Assembly: GCF_964204865.1 (NCBI RefSeq)
Contig: NC_135257.1
Coordinates: forward strand, 3,472,001-3,536,000
Length of the DNA stretch: 64,000 nt
Source: Styela clava
Taxonomy: Eukaryota > Chordata > Ascidiacea > Stolidobranchia > Styelidae
Reading direction: 5' to 3'
Shown here: positions 34,601 through 47,203 of the stretch, piece after piece
Layout of the letters: each line of letters starts with the position of its first letter
How positions within the stretch are numbered: position 1 is the first letter of the stretch
Notes under the pieces: generated by a model
What the model was told of the DNA's origin: nothing
Databases searched by the model: none
What the model saw: only the letters and a program-made list of their open reading frames with translations
Made by a program: the position numbers and the translations under genes

Positions 34601-36590
34601 GTGTACGGGCCACGATAATACAAAAAATGTTATAGAGATGTTATAGAAATTGATCTAATTTTTTACCCTCAGTATAAAGACAGCCCAGCCCGTTAACGAG
34701 TTATATGCGTTATATGCATCGCATGATCATAAATAATTCCAACGTCAAACTGACGGTTCAATCGATTAGGCAGGAAAGGAAACTTGAGATAATTCGTACA
34801 CACTTGACGCCTTTGTAATATATATCGCTGTATCGACAATAAGTGAATATGAAACGAAACATTCTGCAGGTCTACTGGAATTCCATTATTTTCAAATTCT
34901 TCGAATCAAGATGAAAATAAAGGACTCAAGTTCAATCAGGAGCAAAATAACAAGACGTTCTCAACAGAGAGTGAAGGTTTTTACCGACCAAAAACTGTCG
35001 GTGATGAATTAAATAGTTCGGATTATACCTCTGTTGGTCGTGTAAAATTGATACCAATACTGGGAAAAAGTAAATTCACTTCATCACAAACATATGCTAG
35101 AAAAGAAAAGGCTCAAAGTGCGTCACCAAGATACAGACAAGCTTATCTAGAACTTGGGAAATTAAAATATGGAGATGTTCTGGTGAGTACTTTTTACATC
35201 CATGGACAAATCAACGATGTGAAGTTATATTTGTTAAAATAAGATAGGTAACGTGGTTCAGACTTGGCTATTACTAATGAAAATATTTTATTATAAAATT
35301 TAGTACAACAATTTTCAGTTTTTTTTCGCATGTCGTATTTGCTCGATTTTTGAACACGATTATCTAAAATATGATTAATCGAAAGCTAGAACTAACTTAA
35401 CTAGAAGTAGTTAGGTTATATCTGATTAATCTTGTTGTTAATAAAATTTCACATACTTAAATGTATCTGCTAATTGAACCTCTTTAGGACAATATTAGAA
35501 TTGGACAGTTTGTGCCTTTAAGTCGGAAAACTTTTTCTACACCTCTTCATTTTAATGATGTGAGCAAGTGTCCGGTAACCACAAACTCGTCAAATATAAT
35601 ACCGAGATGAATAAGAATAGTATTCAAACATGAACGTTTAATAACATTTGATAAGTTATAAAATTAATCGGCATAGACAAATAAATAGCGTTAACATGGT
35701 TTTGCTGTTTACACATTTCAGGGCTTTGAAAATACATTTCAAATCGAAGATTTACCAAATATCAGATTGATGAGTGAATCAGGAGCAGAAGTTGTTCTTT
35801 TCAACAGAAATTTTTTTCTAAGAAATGCTCCAACATCACTTTTGAGTTTGATAAGTTACCGAGTAAGCTATTAGTTTCAATAAAAACAAGAATACTAAAA
35901 AAAAACGAAAAGAACGGGAATCCCATTAGTTAATATGCAATAGCCAAATGGCCTACTATATCTCCGATTCTTTCTATGTATCCACGTATCCAAGCGGTTG
36001 AAAGGAGTAAATTTTGGCCATGTTTTCAGTAATATCGAGTCATATTTACGCTCGAACATGTTGACTAGAGTGTTAGATTAGCATTATAAATTATTTCTTC
36101 AAGAGCTTGAGTTATTGTAAACTCACTTACCACTTTGATACTACCATTCTGCAGCCTGGCCGACGTAAAAGAGGACATCTTTGTAAAACAATCTTACATG
36201 CTGGGCCGAAGTATTGACAATTGCGTCTGGTAATATAGTCCCATTTTCTCACTTTAATATTTAATTCAGACCAGCAGCTATCCGGACACACGAAAAGCTC
36301 GATCGGACCTAGAAACTATAGAGGCGTGGTCAATGTACAAAGCCACACTTGTGAGAGCTTTATCTGGAAATAGCTCATCTGGTGCCGATGTATTGTCAAA
36401 CAGAGTATTACAGAGAAAATATGTTTCTCAGCCGACTACACGGGGAAATATTTTTCTTCAAAAATCACAAGCTCATCGAATCCCACCCGGGACGTCTGAT
36501 GGAATCCGTTTTCCTAAATTTCGAAACTCTTTCTCGTCTTCCGTGCATAACAATTTATCTATTACTAGGGGGACACGAATAACGACATAG
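28638..36590 (+). CDS. CNBD2: Cyclic-nucleotide-binding domain protein, CNBD2-like (11 exons, 610 aa)
   Basis: Exons: 28638-28755, 29448-29548, 31220-31389, 31737-31893, 32201-32284, 33545-33675, 33845-33905, 34177-34412, 34870-35182, 35722-35862 and 36270-36590. Every intron is GT...AG and the phases agree throughout, giving 611 codons with the stop. Residues about 74-215 form a cyclic-nucleotide-binding fold: LSTPPEHRT, LARYVAYERYENDRVVAQQG, then RPPDRFYFLITGKLLIV and VETLVLDCDNYFLIHG. A second, degenerate fold starts at about 235 (SLFRTFPFE, KGAIIFGGG, WIYIIKSGECSLI), is split by a long polar insert (about 285-455), and ends with the segment GFENTFQIEDLPNIRLMSES. The usual phosphate-binding FGE...R-A/S is replaced by TNVEEMEKRNLRKSS, so nucleotide binding is uncertain. 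In mammals CNBD2 acts in sperm flagellum formation. The assignment to CNBD2 rather than another CNBD protein is inferred from architecture and length. Confidence 0.82.
29985..30165. repeat. Dispersed repeat fragment (relative of 25549-25725)
   Basis: It shares AATAGTTTGCGTATTCTTG, the following CGACTAAC and CTCACTACAAG, and a GCATTATAG motif with 25.55-25.70 kb. It lies in intron 2 of the CNBD2-like gene. Confidence 0.6.
30595..30657. repeat. 25-bp inverted repeat (hairpin) in intron 2
   Basis: The left arm, 30595-30619, begins AACGAATAATAATATCG. The right arm, 30633-30657, is its reverse complement with one mismatch, and the loop is 13 bases. It could be a MITE remnant or a hairpin RNA. Nothing else distinguishes the two. 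Confidence 0.75.
32716..33120. repeat. Dispersed repeat fragment (relative of 25760-26180)
   Basis: Shared text includes GTGTTTTTAGGGGACATGCG, TCACTAACGAAATATTCA, TTGTCTTCTATCGCG and AATTCAAAATCTGCAAAT. It lies in intron 5 of the CNBD2-like gene. Confidence 0.7.
33922..33969. repeat. 24-bp perfect tandem duplication
   Basis: Two identical units (AGTCTTATTGTTAATACACC plus ATTA) at 33922-33945 and 33946-33969, in intron 7 of the CNBD2-like gene. A recent slippage duplication is likely. Confidence 0.95.
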
Positions 36591-37419
36591 ATAAGTTTAT
36601 TGACCCTAAACTCCGACGTTTGAGTTCATTTTATCCTGATATCCTAAATAGATAATTACAGTAGCAATTTGAACAACGTTGTCTTCTAACTTTAATCAAC
36701 TTAAATATACAAATTTATATATATTTCAGAATTAATGTTCTTAATATAGCGAAAAAGACAAAATTACAAGTATCCATTGGAGTAACTTCAAGCCTTATAC
36801 CAATCCGTATTTAACGATTTTTCTTTCGACATTCAAGGCATTTCGTCGGCCGGGGATAGCATGTACTTTTCACGTCAGTGATGTTTCCACGATGTAGATT
36901 GCATCATCGTGGTCGTCAACGTGAATATATGCCTTTCATTGAGTATCAGATCGCCGAAATCTGCGACCGGAAAATTCACGTGATGGGTTTTACTCGATAA
37001 ATTTGGTGTAATACAACGGACACGAGAGAGCTTTACGCTTTAAAATACTTTCCCTATATGACACTTCTCTGGCAATCACAAACTTCACGATGGTACATTA
37101 ATCCAATTAATTGCCTTGATAAAACTAAAGTAATGCATCTGACCCCTCGTCGTCTGTCAAACTGTCACGGTTCCAGCTGACAAGTGTGTACAATTCCTGC
37201 CAAACGCTCAGATCTTAATCGATTATTAAAGTTACAAATATGTACACCAAACGCCATAACTGTTGCCACAATTAATTCAAAAAATAATTCACGAAATATA
37301 AACTTAGTGTTCGGCCCAACAAGAAATTATTTTTTTTAACGGTCAAAGTTGAAATAAGACATTCAGTGAACAGAAGCAATTGTGTAAAGTAGAGAAAATG
37401 TCAAGAAAATTAATGGGTT
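36591..37419. other. Intergenic DNA between two convergent genes
   Basis: This holds the 3' flanks of the CNBD2-like gene (+) and the secreted-precursor gene (-). A short inverted repeat, CCACGATGTAGATTGCATCATCGTGG, surrounds 36888-36914. No further gene seen. Confidence 0.5.
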
Positions 37420-40417
37420 CTATATCAATTTAAAGGATCCCATGTTATCGACACGATCTAGATAGCAAATTGAACAACTACCAATTCGTTTACATCGCTT
37501 CCGTGTGCAAAAATATTCTCTAATTTGAGGCTTTGATTCGGACAAATTTTGATGAATAGATGTTGCCTACATTCCAAAATGTTGAATTTTAAAAAGAAAG
37601 AGAAGTACGCATGTATATGTATATATGCATTATTCAGCATTGTAAAGTAAACATGAGTTTAAAATTTTTCTTCGTCTGCTAGTGCCTAGAAAGATCAACG
37701 TTTGTTTTTCATCGCCAACGAGTTAAGAAAGCAACATAAACTTGGTTGATTGATCCTTTTCAGTACATATAGTCTTTCTGGTTTAAATTCTGGAATATAC
37801 ATTGAGAAAATATGAGAAATAAAGATGTAAATCGTAAATGGTCATGTCGGATATATGTGTATTGGAAGCAGAAAAAATTTATGACTCTTATAACAATTTA
37901 TTTCTCTCCATGCGGAAGATAGATTCATCCTAATCTACATTAATTCAAGTTTGAGTTTTGGGTTTGATATGTTTGGATGGCATTTATTTGATAATCTTGC
38001 TTGGATTTGTGAAAATTGGATATTATATTCGATCGGATATTATTTCTATTGTCTAAAATAATTTTGCACAACACTATTGTAGATTTAGCGCAAAAGTCAG
38101 CGTACCAATTATCTTAGCATGGCGAATTAACAATTTTGAACAAAGAATATTTCGAAAATGGCTCATATCGGTTATTTTTTTAAGTGCATATTTGTTCCGG
38201 ACCCCCTTTTGGCATTTGAGTTAGATTTATGCAATATGAAATAATTTTAATTCATTATCATTGCAGAGAACATAGTCACGTATGACAAAAGATATAATCT
38301 ATTCAATTTATAGTTTTCTTCAACTTTTACGTTTACAGGGTTCCAGAGTTCAATGGATTTGGGATTCGAGAGACAGGTTCGTGCATAGTTTCTAATTAGG
38401 TTCTGATTCGCGTTTAAAAAGTGAGTGCACTCACAGATTAATTGTAGCAGGCTCACCTTCATTGGACGCTTAAATATGAATGGAATTCGGGAAAATGTTC
38501 CTCCAATTACTTCTTGGTCCTTAGGATGATCTTTCTGCGTTTCTGCTTTCTGTTGAATAAAAATCGTTATATGTTTGGCATATTTCTGTGCTAATAGGTT
38601 CTCGTTTAGATCAAAATTTGAAATTTTAAAGCTCGCATAATTTGTAACAAAATAATAGTGTCAGAAATTGTTGTCAAATAGACAGGGACTTTCTACTAAA
38701 TTAAAGCTTTAATACTTGATCGTGCCACTATACCTGAAAGTAGTTTCTTCTGATTATGAACGGACTGACGTAAAGACTTGTGCTTTCTCTCTTTCTTGGC
38801 ACATCCTGTTGCAATACGTTTGCATGAAAACAAAGTGTGAAATAATCAATTTAGCAAAAAGTAAGAAATGGCAAAATACTTTTGTGCTGTATATGTGCTG
38901 GAGCTGGGAGATAAAATTCCGATTAAGTATTAACATTTTTTCTTTGACTTGCTTTATGGCCTTAGGGAATACAATATTGGGAGTATAACTCGGGAAGTGA
39001 ACCGTTTCAATCAATTGAACGTTTTCATGAGCTACGTTTTTGGACCGAGCTCAACAAAAGCAGTCGTTGTGAAGGAGAGGGGCGTTCAGAATACTGAGAT
39101 TCTTATTTTTGAACAAAACCTTTTTTTTGCACTTTGCGACTGTGTATGCAATGTAAGGCTGGTACACTAACAAACAAGTGGTCGCGCATCGAAGGAACGA
39201 CACAATTTCAATGAATGCAAATAACACAGGGGGCACACAAATCATTATCATGGTGCGTATATACAGAATCTAACAGAAATAATTCACCATGATAGATTTT
39301 CTTTCCATTTTCATAGGATTTTTTATTCGTCGAATATCATCTTTCACTTCTTGAAACCCCAAATCGTTACCGTTGTCCAGGTTTGTTGATTCGTATTGCT
39401 CAATCAGTTGCTATCGTGTCAATGTAACAAAAATAAAATTCGTTACATAATATTAACTTTTGAATGATAATAGTTACTAGTTAGGTATTTTTCAGATTGC
39501 AATCATGAAGGCACCTGTGATAATATTCCCTCATTTTTAATTGCTTTGTATTCAAATATATACTTCATGGGAATATACTTTAATCAACTATTAATGTTGA
39601 GGCCTAAGCTTTAACTATAACTTATAATATAAATAACACCAAACTCACCATCTCTAACATATCGGAGACTACGTCAACGTTGGGCTCTCGATCGAACACT
39701 AAAATAAACATTCAACATAAATAAAAAGCATGTTATCAAATACAAAAATACAAAGTCGTGTACTAATAAATAGTGTGGCCCTAATTGAGTTCTATATATT
39801 TGTTTTCGAATACAAAATGTACTTAAAGCTTCAGAAAGAAAGCTGTAATCTATGGAAGCTATAAGATATTAAGTTGGTATTGTAGACGCCAAATTCATAT
39901 CCACGCACAGCAGTCAAGGGAACTCTTGAATCAAATAGAATAGTTATCTTTATTTCTGCTACAGCATCTTTTTATTATACGCATACGTATCCACGCGCGA
40001 ATAGGCATAGGGCAAGGGAAGGTAGTTTGTCTCGCCCTACCCCTGGTATTCACGTATTTAACTATGTTGTTATCGCAGGTTAAAACCCTTGGATCCAATC
40101 TCTATGATCACCAGTTGTCCTACGGTTAGTAGTCTGTGTTGAATCGAAAACTATGTTCTTTCAAAAATAGGAGCTTGTAAAGTATCAGATGTACAAAGGA
40201 CCTCATAAAACACACAAATGCTTTGTCAAGCTAGAAATTTAAACATTACAAAGTAATGTTGAATATATATCGGGATAGTAATTCGATAACATAAATTAAA
40301 ATGTGCAGTCTACTTACCAATAGTTGCACCATGGGTTGATACGATGAAAAAATTCTGCATCAAAATTATACCGTACACTAACCATATATTAGAACTTCTC
40401 GGCGTTGTTAGAAGCAT
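37420..40417 (-). CDS. Unrecognised secreted precursor, 170 aa, five exons, four C-terminal cysteines
   Basis: Exons on the minus strand: 40417-40318, 39698-39649, 39410-39288, 38549-38457 and 37566-37420. All introns are GT...AG, the phases fit at each joint, and the total is 513 bases. The start is the first ATG, followed by a signal-peptide-like stretch (IWLVYGIILMQNFFIV, residues 11-26, then STHGA). The middle is polar and acidic (EPNVDVVSDMLEMQLIEQYE; DDIRRIKNPMKMERKS). Exon 4 ends RIPFIFKRPMK, with KR at 118-119. Exon 5 holds the only four cysteines, EYFCTRKRCKRIGSCSICYL (C142, C147, C153, C156; spacing 4-5-2), with basic clusters RKR and KR among them. This layout (signal peptide, polar propeptide, basic sites, small cysteine-bearing end) resembles a peptide-hormone or small secreted-factor precursor. 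I do not recognise the family and assign no function. The neighbours are unrelated. Confidence 0.7.
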
Positions 40418-42545
40418 AACTTTCTTTCCTTGAATATCACAAATTATCAAATATATACTGTGCAATAAGATTAGATATTAGTATTGTAAAGATAATGAAG
40501 TTGATAAAAATGTTCATCAATTAAAGTATGTCGTAGCTGTAGTTATGGGGAACGCACCACAGAAGACAAAAACAAAGCGATATACATGTATCAAAATCTC
40601 ACTGCGACCTCGCAGCGGGGCACTGGTGAAGTTTCTCTCATGCCGGACCGTTTTATAGAAAACGTTTCCCCGCGAACTTTCCTCTTGATGTCGCCGCTTT
40701 CAATGCACATGGCAACAAATTTGTACGCACATAAATTACTTGAATATTAAAATGCACCACTCGACTCGATTTTCTGTCTCAGTGACTTCCTAACTGTCAT
40801 ATCCAAGATGGTTTTAAGATAATGGCTTATTAGTAGACCTTATTTTGAAATTTTATTTAAAATCATGGCACAGAACAAAGTTGCAGCTGAACCTGACTTT
40901 CGAGACTAATTTTATGACAATAAATAATTATAGTGACCAGTCTTGAAATCAATAATATAGGTTTCATTAATATTCGTTTTGTGTATTGAAATTTGCTTGA
41001 CGTTTGATCGAAAATGTGGCATGAAACATACATTTATGTTTTCAATCAATTTATTATATTTAATTAGATTGGGTCCTTAATATTTTTTTGAATATTTACT
41101 TGCCTCATCAATATCCTGTAGACGTCATGGACCTCATTGATAGAACAGACATTAATTAGCCTGCACATATACGGTATGTATTTTTTAATGCATTTTCACG
41201 TAATGTGACATCGAACAAGGCTTTGAACACAGATACTTTAAAAGAACTCGAACCTTTTACATTGCCCAATTCATTTATTACACTATGGGTAAAGTGAAGG
41301 GCATGAACATGCGCATTTATTAGTATATATTTCCATAGTCAATCTAGAGCTTAAAATCGGAATCTTGTCTAGAAACTGAACCGGCCCGCAGCACAAAATT
41401 CTCGATTTGAGGTACTGAAGTGAGCAAAAACAACACATTCAATTCTAAGATTATTAAGAATCTTGTCAGCAAGTGGGACGTGTTCAACTGAATTCCTAAT
41501 TTACAATTGTGCTTTGAATATTTACCTGATAGATAAACCCAAACCTGGAACCGACCTGAAAAGTCAGCCCACATGTACAACTCCATAACTATAATTTGAT
41601 TATTTGAGACTTTACCTAAGAAGTCTATTGTGTGACTTTTGAGACACGGAATATGCAATATTAAAAAAATTCGTGTTGTTCTTGTTCAGGCATGGTTATA
41701 GTACCAGCAACCTTCTTGAGTTTGTGTGTTGTGATATCATTTAATAATATGTATTATGAAATATATGAATTATGAACAGTCTTTTGTTATTCTTTCTTAC
41801 CTTATCATTACCCTAAACTACTCGTCCTCTTTTCTCACTAAGTCACCCATTCAAATCTGTCATTTGGTTTGTGAGCTGCCCAGTTTTATACATCGTGCAT
41901 AGTTAGAAATAAGTACAGTAGATTGAAACAAAGTTATTAAATAAGAATGGCCTGTTCATGCTGATCTTAGTGCTGAACTATGAGGTTATTACGATTTAAT
42001 CTATTATTGAAAACGGAACGACTTCCGAAGTCATAGAATCTATGTGGAGATCCAAATGAGGCTGAAACATCAAGAACCTTTTTGAAATCGGTTAAAAAAC
42101 TTTTTCATGACTTGTTTATAGGCAGCTAGGCAGCCTTGCCCAGTACGACCAACATCTTTGCATCCGCTGAGGTAGAAAGCTTATAATACTGATCGCCATG
42201 TGTACATGCGTACATTGAAGAAGCGATCGTAATAACTTCAAAATTTGGAGGTCAGTTTGACTTTACTCACAAAAATTGCATGACAGAACCTGCTCGTAAA
42301 ATGCTCTCTGATATGGTATTTAACATTTTTAAGTTTAACTGCCCTTTTTCTGTTTACTTTTAAAACTTCAAGAAATGGACTTCAGTCAACGGGCGGTTGC
42401 AATATCGCTGCATCTAATCAATATCTTTAATTAAAACAAATATTGCAACCATTTATTCTCTTAATCGGCCCATCATATGTCTCATAATGACAGTATTACA
42501 GGAAACGTATTTTCTTGAATATTTATTTAAACTGCAATCATGATA
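40418..42545 (-). other. Intergenic, with a possible exon pair at 41.3-41.6 kb
   Basis: On the minus strand an AG precedes GRFQVWVYLS (about 41571-41530, ending at a GTAAAT donor). After a further TTCAG at about 41420, VPQIENFVLRAGSV... continues in phase to a stop at 41344. This could be the 3' end of a small gene, but no upstream exon was found. The rest is AT-rich without motifs. Confidence 0.3.
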
Positions 42546-45500
42546 TCAGGGAGTTCTGTTCTGTGGTATTTCCTCAATACTATCCATTTCACCATCATGA
42601 ATCTTCTTCAATTGTTTATTTGTTATAGCGATTCCAATGATAAGAGTAATAGTAAAGAAAATTCCAAATGCTTTGATGAATTTTGAATTGTCATTGATAA
42701 TGAACCAGATTTTATATCCACATCCATTTTCATAAAATACCGACGACGTTTCGCAGAGTTGTTCGGAATCTTTTGGAAGTTCAACGCAACAAGATGATGG
42801 CAACACCATTGAGCTGTGCTTCGTTTGTAAAAATTGTTAAAATATCTGGACAATTTAGGTACAGATATACACTACAGAGAAAGAAGTAGCTAGTAATGGA
42901 GATAAAGACTGATATTACTAGAATATTACAAAATAGTTGTATCTCTAACAAAAGTACAGTACTATATGTTTGGGTATGTAATAGAGATAAAAGGTAGCTT
43001 TCCAAGTTTAAGTGAAATATTATGTGGCTAAATATTCTGTTGGTGCAATTTCTATTTTTAGAAAATGCCAACCTGTTTAATGAAAGCTGTGAAACAGTGT
43101 TCACCCAATTTTCATTTTTTGACCAATCCAAGTAGGATTTAACGCCACAGCATTCTCCATATTGCTGAATGTGATCAATGGGCTCTTTGTTCGAGTTATA
43201 GGTAGAAAACATAACTGAAAATAAAATTAGGAACAATTTGCAATATAGTCATATTTTGGACATTATTAAAAATCCAATAATAAAGGAAACCACTACATTC
43301 AATGGATGAAAACTGACAAATTTGAATAGTTCCTGCGTTTCCTACTTCCTAACGTTACAAGTTTCAATGTAATATTTATAAAATACCAAAGGTTACTAAG
43401 TTTTGTATGAAAAAATTAAGTTTGTTTGATTTTCCTTTCCTCAGATAAAAAGTTTCCCATATATAAATGGCCATAGACTTTTTCAATAATTGCGAATTCA
43501 AACGAACTTATTGTAAGCATTGTTATAACTTTTAAACCTATACTTTCACCGACATTTTTGTCACGATAATAAACCTTTTAATTGTAGCTTCTATCGCATT
43601 GGTGACCGTTTGCACTTTTCCGATCAATTCTGTTCTACGCCTTTTGCGCTTCGGACAATAGTACAACTAGAATTCGGTTGGAAACCGAAGACTTATCGAT
43701 CGAAGGTTAAGGGATCCCCCAAAACAGTGGTCTTACTCCATAGTGACACCGTGTGTTCCATCACTAATTAATTAATAACTCGCTAATTATATGACATAAT
43801 CCATCCAAAATCAATAGGCTTCTGATCCGAGCTATGATGAATGCACATGCAAAATTTGGAGCAGATTGAACCTCGCTTCAAAATTCAGACCATTTACAAA
43901 CGAAATAGAATCATTGCCAATCTTTTTTATTTATGATGTAACTTTGTCGCGTTTCTTTCACTCACCCTTTTCTAGAGCGATAAATAAGAACGGTTTTGTG
44001 ATTGAATTTTAATAATTTGTCCGCGAGCGAACAACAACAACAACAAGTCCAGTTAATGTAGTAACGGTAGTATCATAACGTTGTTATTTTCTTTTATCAG
44101 GCCATACAATATTTAACATAAATATAGTCAAACTCCTCTCGGTGTTCAAATGATCAGGTTTTGGCGTGATGTGTTGAAACCGCACTCTTGCAGAATGACG
44201 AATTATCGGTATATCCCGTTTACTGAGTACCATGACTGCAAATTGACTTTGTCGTTTTGCGATGTGTGCGATGTGTGTTCATGGAACAAATGTTGGGAGT
44301 ATTTTACCAAGAGCCTCCGTATACTATCGAACGTCAAGTCACAAAATAGACAAAACCACCTTATACTGACTGAGCCTAAAGTCACAAAATATGGCACTTA
44401 CATTCTACTGATTGCATAATTGTCATCTCTAGTGAAGAGGCGGCCACTATTGTTAATATCGTGAGTACAAAGTATAAGATAATAACAGCGAACAATACAA
44501 ATTTGAAGATCTGAAATCATCAAAGTTTTATTCAGTTATCATTGATAACCGTTATTCTATTTAATACATGCATTCTTACCATGCAGAATTCAAAAAAAGT
44601 TTAAATCAAAATTCTATATAGTTGTTGCTGTGCTGAGGCAGTTAGAACTTCCTATTTCGGGTAGTCCGTTAGTAAGTTTGCCGGTTGTAACTATTGTAAC
44701 CGAGATAAGTTAAGCGACTGTAAAACAAGTAAACTCCAAAACGCTACTCACCCTTAAACGATCCCGAAACGAAGAACAGTTTTGGGGCAAAGATAGTTGG
44801 ACAACTTACGCTTTATCATTTGTCTAGCAAAATGTCATTAAACTTTACCAGATTCAATATCGTTTGTTTATTATATACCATACAGTGTACGGAAAATATG
44901 AAAATGAGCTACGGTAATTCTTGTTAGAGCAATCTTCAATCGGGATTTCTCAATCATTATTGCTCGTAAAATACAATGAAGAAAACTTTAATTAAAGTAA
45001 AAATATATTTATATATAAAACTTGAGAATATATGATAATTACTAATGGGTCCTTGAAAGTAAAATGGTTTTCAGTCAGTATTTTACTGCCCTGATATCTG
45101 CCACAATATTCTTAGTGTTTTTCTGTATAGTCCAAAATAGAACGCAACTGAGAGAAAATATTATTGATAAACCTATATGGGTGATTGTTACAATGTATTG
45201 AAATAATTAAAATACGTTTCTCACCTTCAACATGCAGATATTTCCATCACGGGCTCCGTGCCAACCACATAAAGACACGAAAAATATTATCAGTCCCACT
45301 GAAATCGATATTGCAGATGAAGCCGCGAATACATTCTTGGGTGTCGCAATACCGGTGTCATCTTAAATTAAAATAATATACATAGTAACAGATTGAATTA
45401 GTAAGCAATATTCAATTAGGAGTGTATTTATTGTTAGCTTTTAAAAGCTTGTGTTCGTCGTAAGAAGATGAACACAATTTACTGGCTGCCTATTAGTGCG

Positions 45501-47203
45501 GGATTTCGATTTTTGAGTTTCAAAATAGTGATACATTGCTATTTAAATATCTAACAATTTGGGTCTCCAGCAGCCTCATACCGGAAAAATCGAGTGTAAT
45601 TGTGTATATCCGATAATTAAAGAGAAATGAACAGCTAGTGGGAAAATTGAAACTAAAAAATTTAGAACCGTGGATTTTTATATTCATTAGGGTAGTGTGG
45701 AACTTCCGAATCCCTGGGCCGGCCGCTTTTTTCGGGATATCTTTCACAAGATATCGAAGTGTGCATTTAGTATTTATTCACAATATCTGTGAATATATTT
45801 AGATCACAATCTCCTGAGCATATATGATACATTCTGTCTGTATATGAAAATCATAATAAGCGATAAAATGAAAATACAGCCATGATTAGTGACTCAACAA
45901 ACGGCGTCACACCACATCGTCGCCAGGGTGAGATTTCAGTGAGACTGGAGAGAAGTGAGAGCGTCAGTGGTATCTTCGTTTAGGTGACCGTACATTTGAA
46001 CCCACGTACATTTGAACCCATGTGTATATCCACGGGTTCAATCTATATGCGGGTGCTAAAACCCATGGGTTAGGGTTAGTGTGGGTTCAACTATCCGAAA
46101 AACAAAAAAAATTCCATAGGTGCAATAGCATACAGGTGCAATTGCCATGGGTTCAAATGTACGTGGGTTCAAATGTAATGGAACCCTTCGTTTACGGCTT
46201 TGGTCTGGTCGTCAACACTCTTCATGCCGGGGATCACGTTCAACTTATTTATCATGTTCTCGGCGGCTGTGAGAAATTTTCATGCACAAATACTCAGGGA
46301 AAATTAGCTATTGCTGGTATACTGTTATATATAAACATCGTTTCATAATGCTCGTGATTTCTTGGGCAAACCTTTCCATGACTTCATTCTTGTTCAAGAA
46401 TTGATTGTGGAAATCTTAACAGTTCAAACTCAAATGAGGACTAAAACAAGCTCTCGTTGTGAATATGAATGCCGTCTGCTACAGCCAGGTTGCAAAGGGC
46501 CTGGCTAAGCTTTCGATGTACAGTATTCGAGTTCTAATTGAGTTATGGCTACTTTTATTCCGCTGATCACGTTCGTGGTTTGTCTCGGAGTACTCCCACA
46601 TATTAAAGGATAGTATGGTATTATATTACATCAAACCCGTCGTTTGTCGCGAAAGAATTTGAGTAAACTAAATTGAAATGAACGATATCATACACGCCTA
46701 GCAGTAGCAGGTTCAGCAACTTTCATAGGTGACAACTTGGGATGCCGACCCCTGGTTTACACGTACGACATCAACTATTTAAACAGGATTGTAAGTGACG
46801 CATTTTAAGTTACTTAAAATCGTCACATGCTTAAAAATCTATCACGTTATTTTACAACACATTCATTGGCATCGCAGTCAAAGACCTGGAAACGTTCTAT
46901 TGCGTATAATGGATTAGTTAGTAGGCCGTGCGAGAAGAATTCTTATCCATTAAAAAAACTGTATTGCAAAACCTCTTATAAAGAGCCTTGTGGTCTAGAG
47001 ATCCGTAAAACAGCATATAAAATTAGATTTTTATTTCTGCTGCAAACGGTTCAATAAATAAAATATTACTCACCTAAAGACACTCTTCCTATAACATGTC
47101 CATATTTTACCTCGAAAAAAATACCAAAAGCAAATACCAAAATACCCGTTACAGCGAACATAAAGCATAGTGATGTAAAAATTCGCGTGAGAAAGCGCTC
47201 CAT
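42546..47203 (-). CDS. Tetraspanin, complete, five exons, 261 aa
   Basis: Exons: 47203-47074, 45361-45225, 44510-44402, 43214-43073 and 42813-42546. All have GT...AG borders and matching phases (1, 0, 1, 2). TM1 is at residues 9-31. TM2 is at about 56-76 and ends CGWHGARDGN, the usual small-loop signature after TM2. TM3 is at about 93-113. The large extracellular loop (about 117-216) has the hallmark CCG at 147-149, then C181-C182, C193 and C204, six cysteines in all. TM4 is at about 219-238, with a short acidic cytoplasmic tail. Length and order match the family. Tetraspanins organise membrane microdomains and bind integrins and other partners. The subfamily could not be decided. A foldback MITE sits in intron 1. 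Confidence 0.92.
45991..46177. repeat. Foldback MITE with 32-bp inverted ends
   Basis: The left arm, 45991-46022, contains two copies of the unit TACATTTGAACCCA. The right arm, 46146-46177, is its exact reverse complement. The interior has further GGGTTCAA and GGGTTAGGGTTAG motifs. It lies in intron 1 of the tetraspanin gene. A related sequence (ACCCACGTACATTTGCACTC) lies at the end of the window, from about 63949. Confidence 0.85.

Noticed and set aside
37420-37566. Endothelin-like reading of the last exon of the secreted precursor
   Set aside because: Only CxxCYLD versus CxxxCHLD is similar; the cysteine spacing is different, so no family is claimed.
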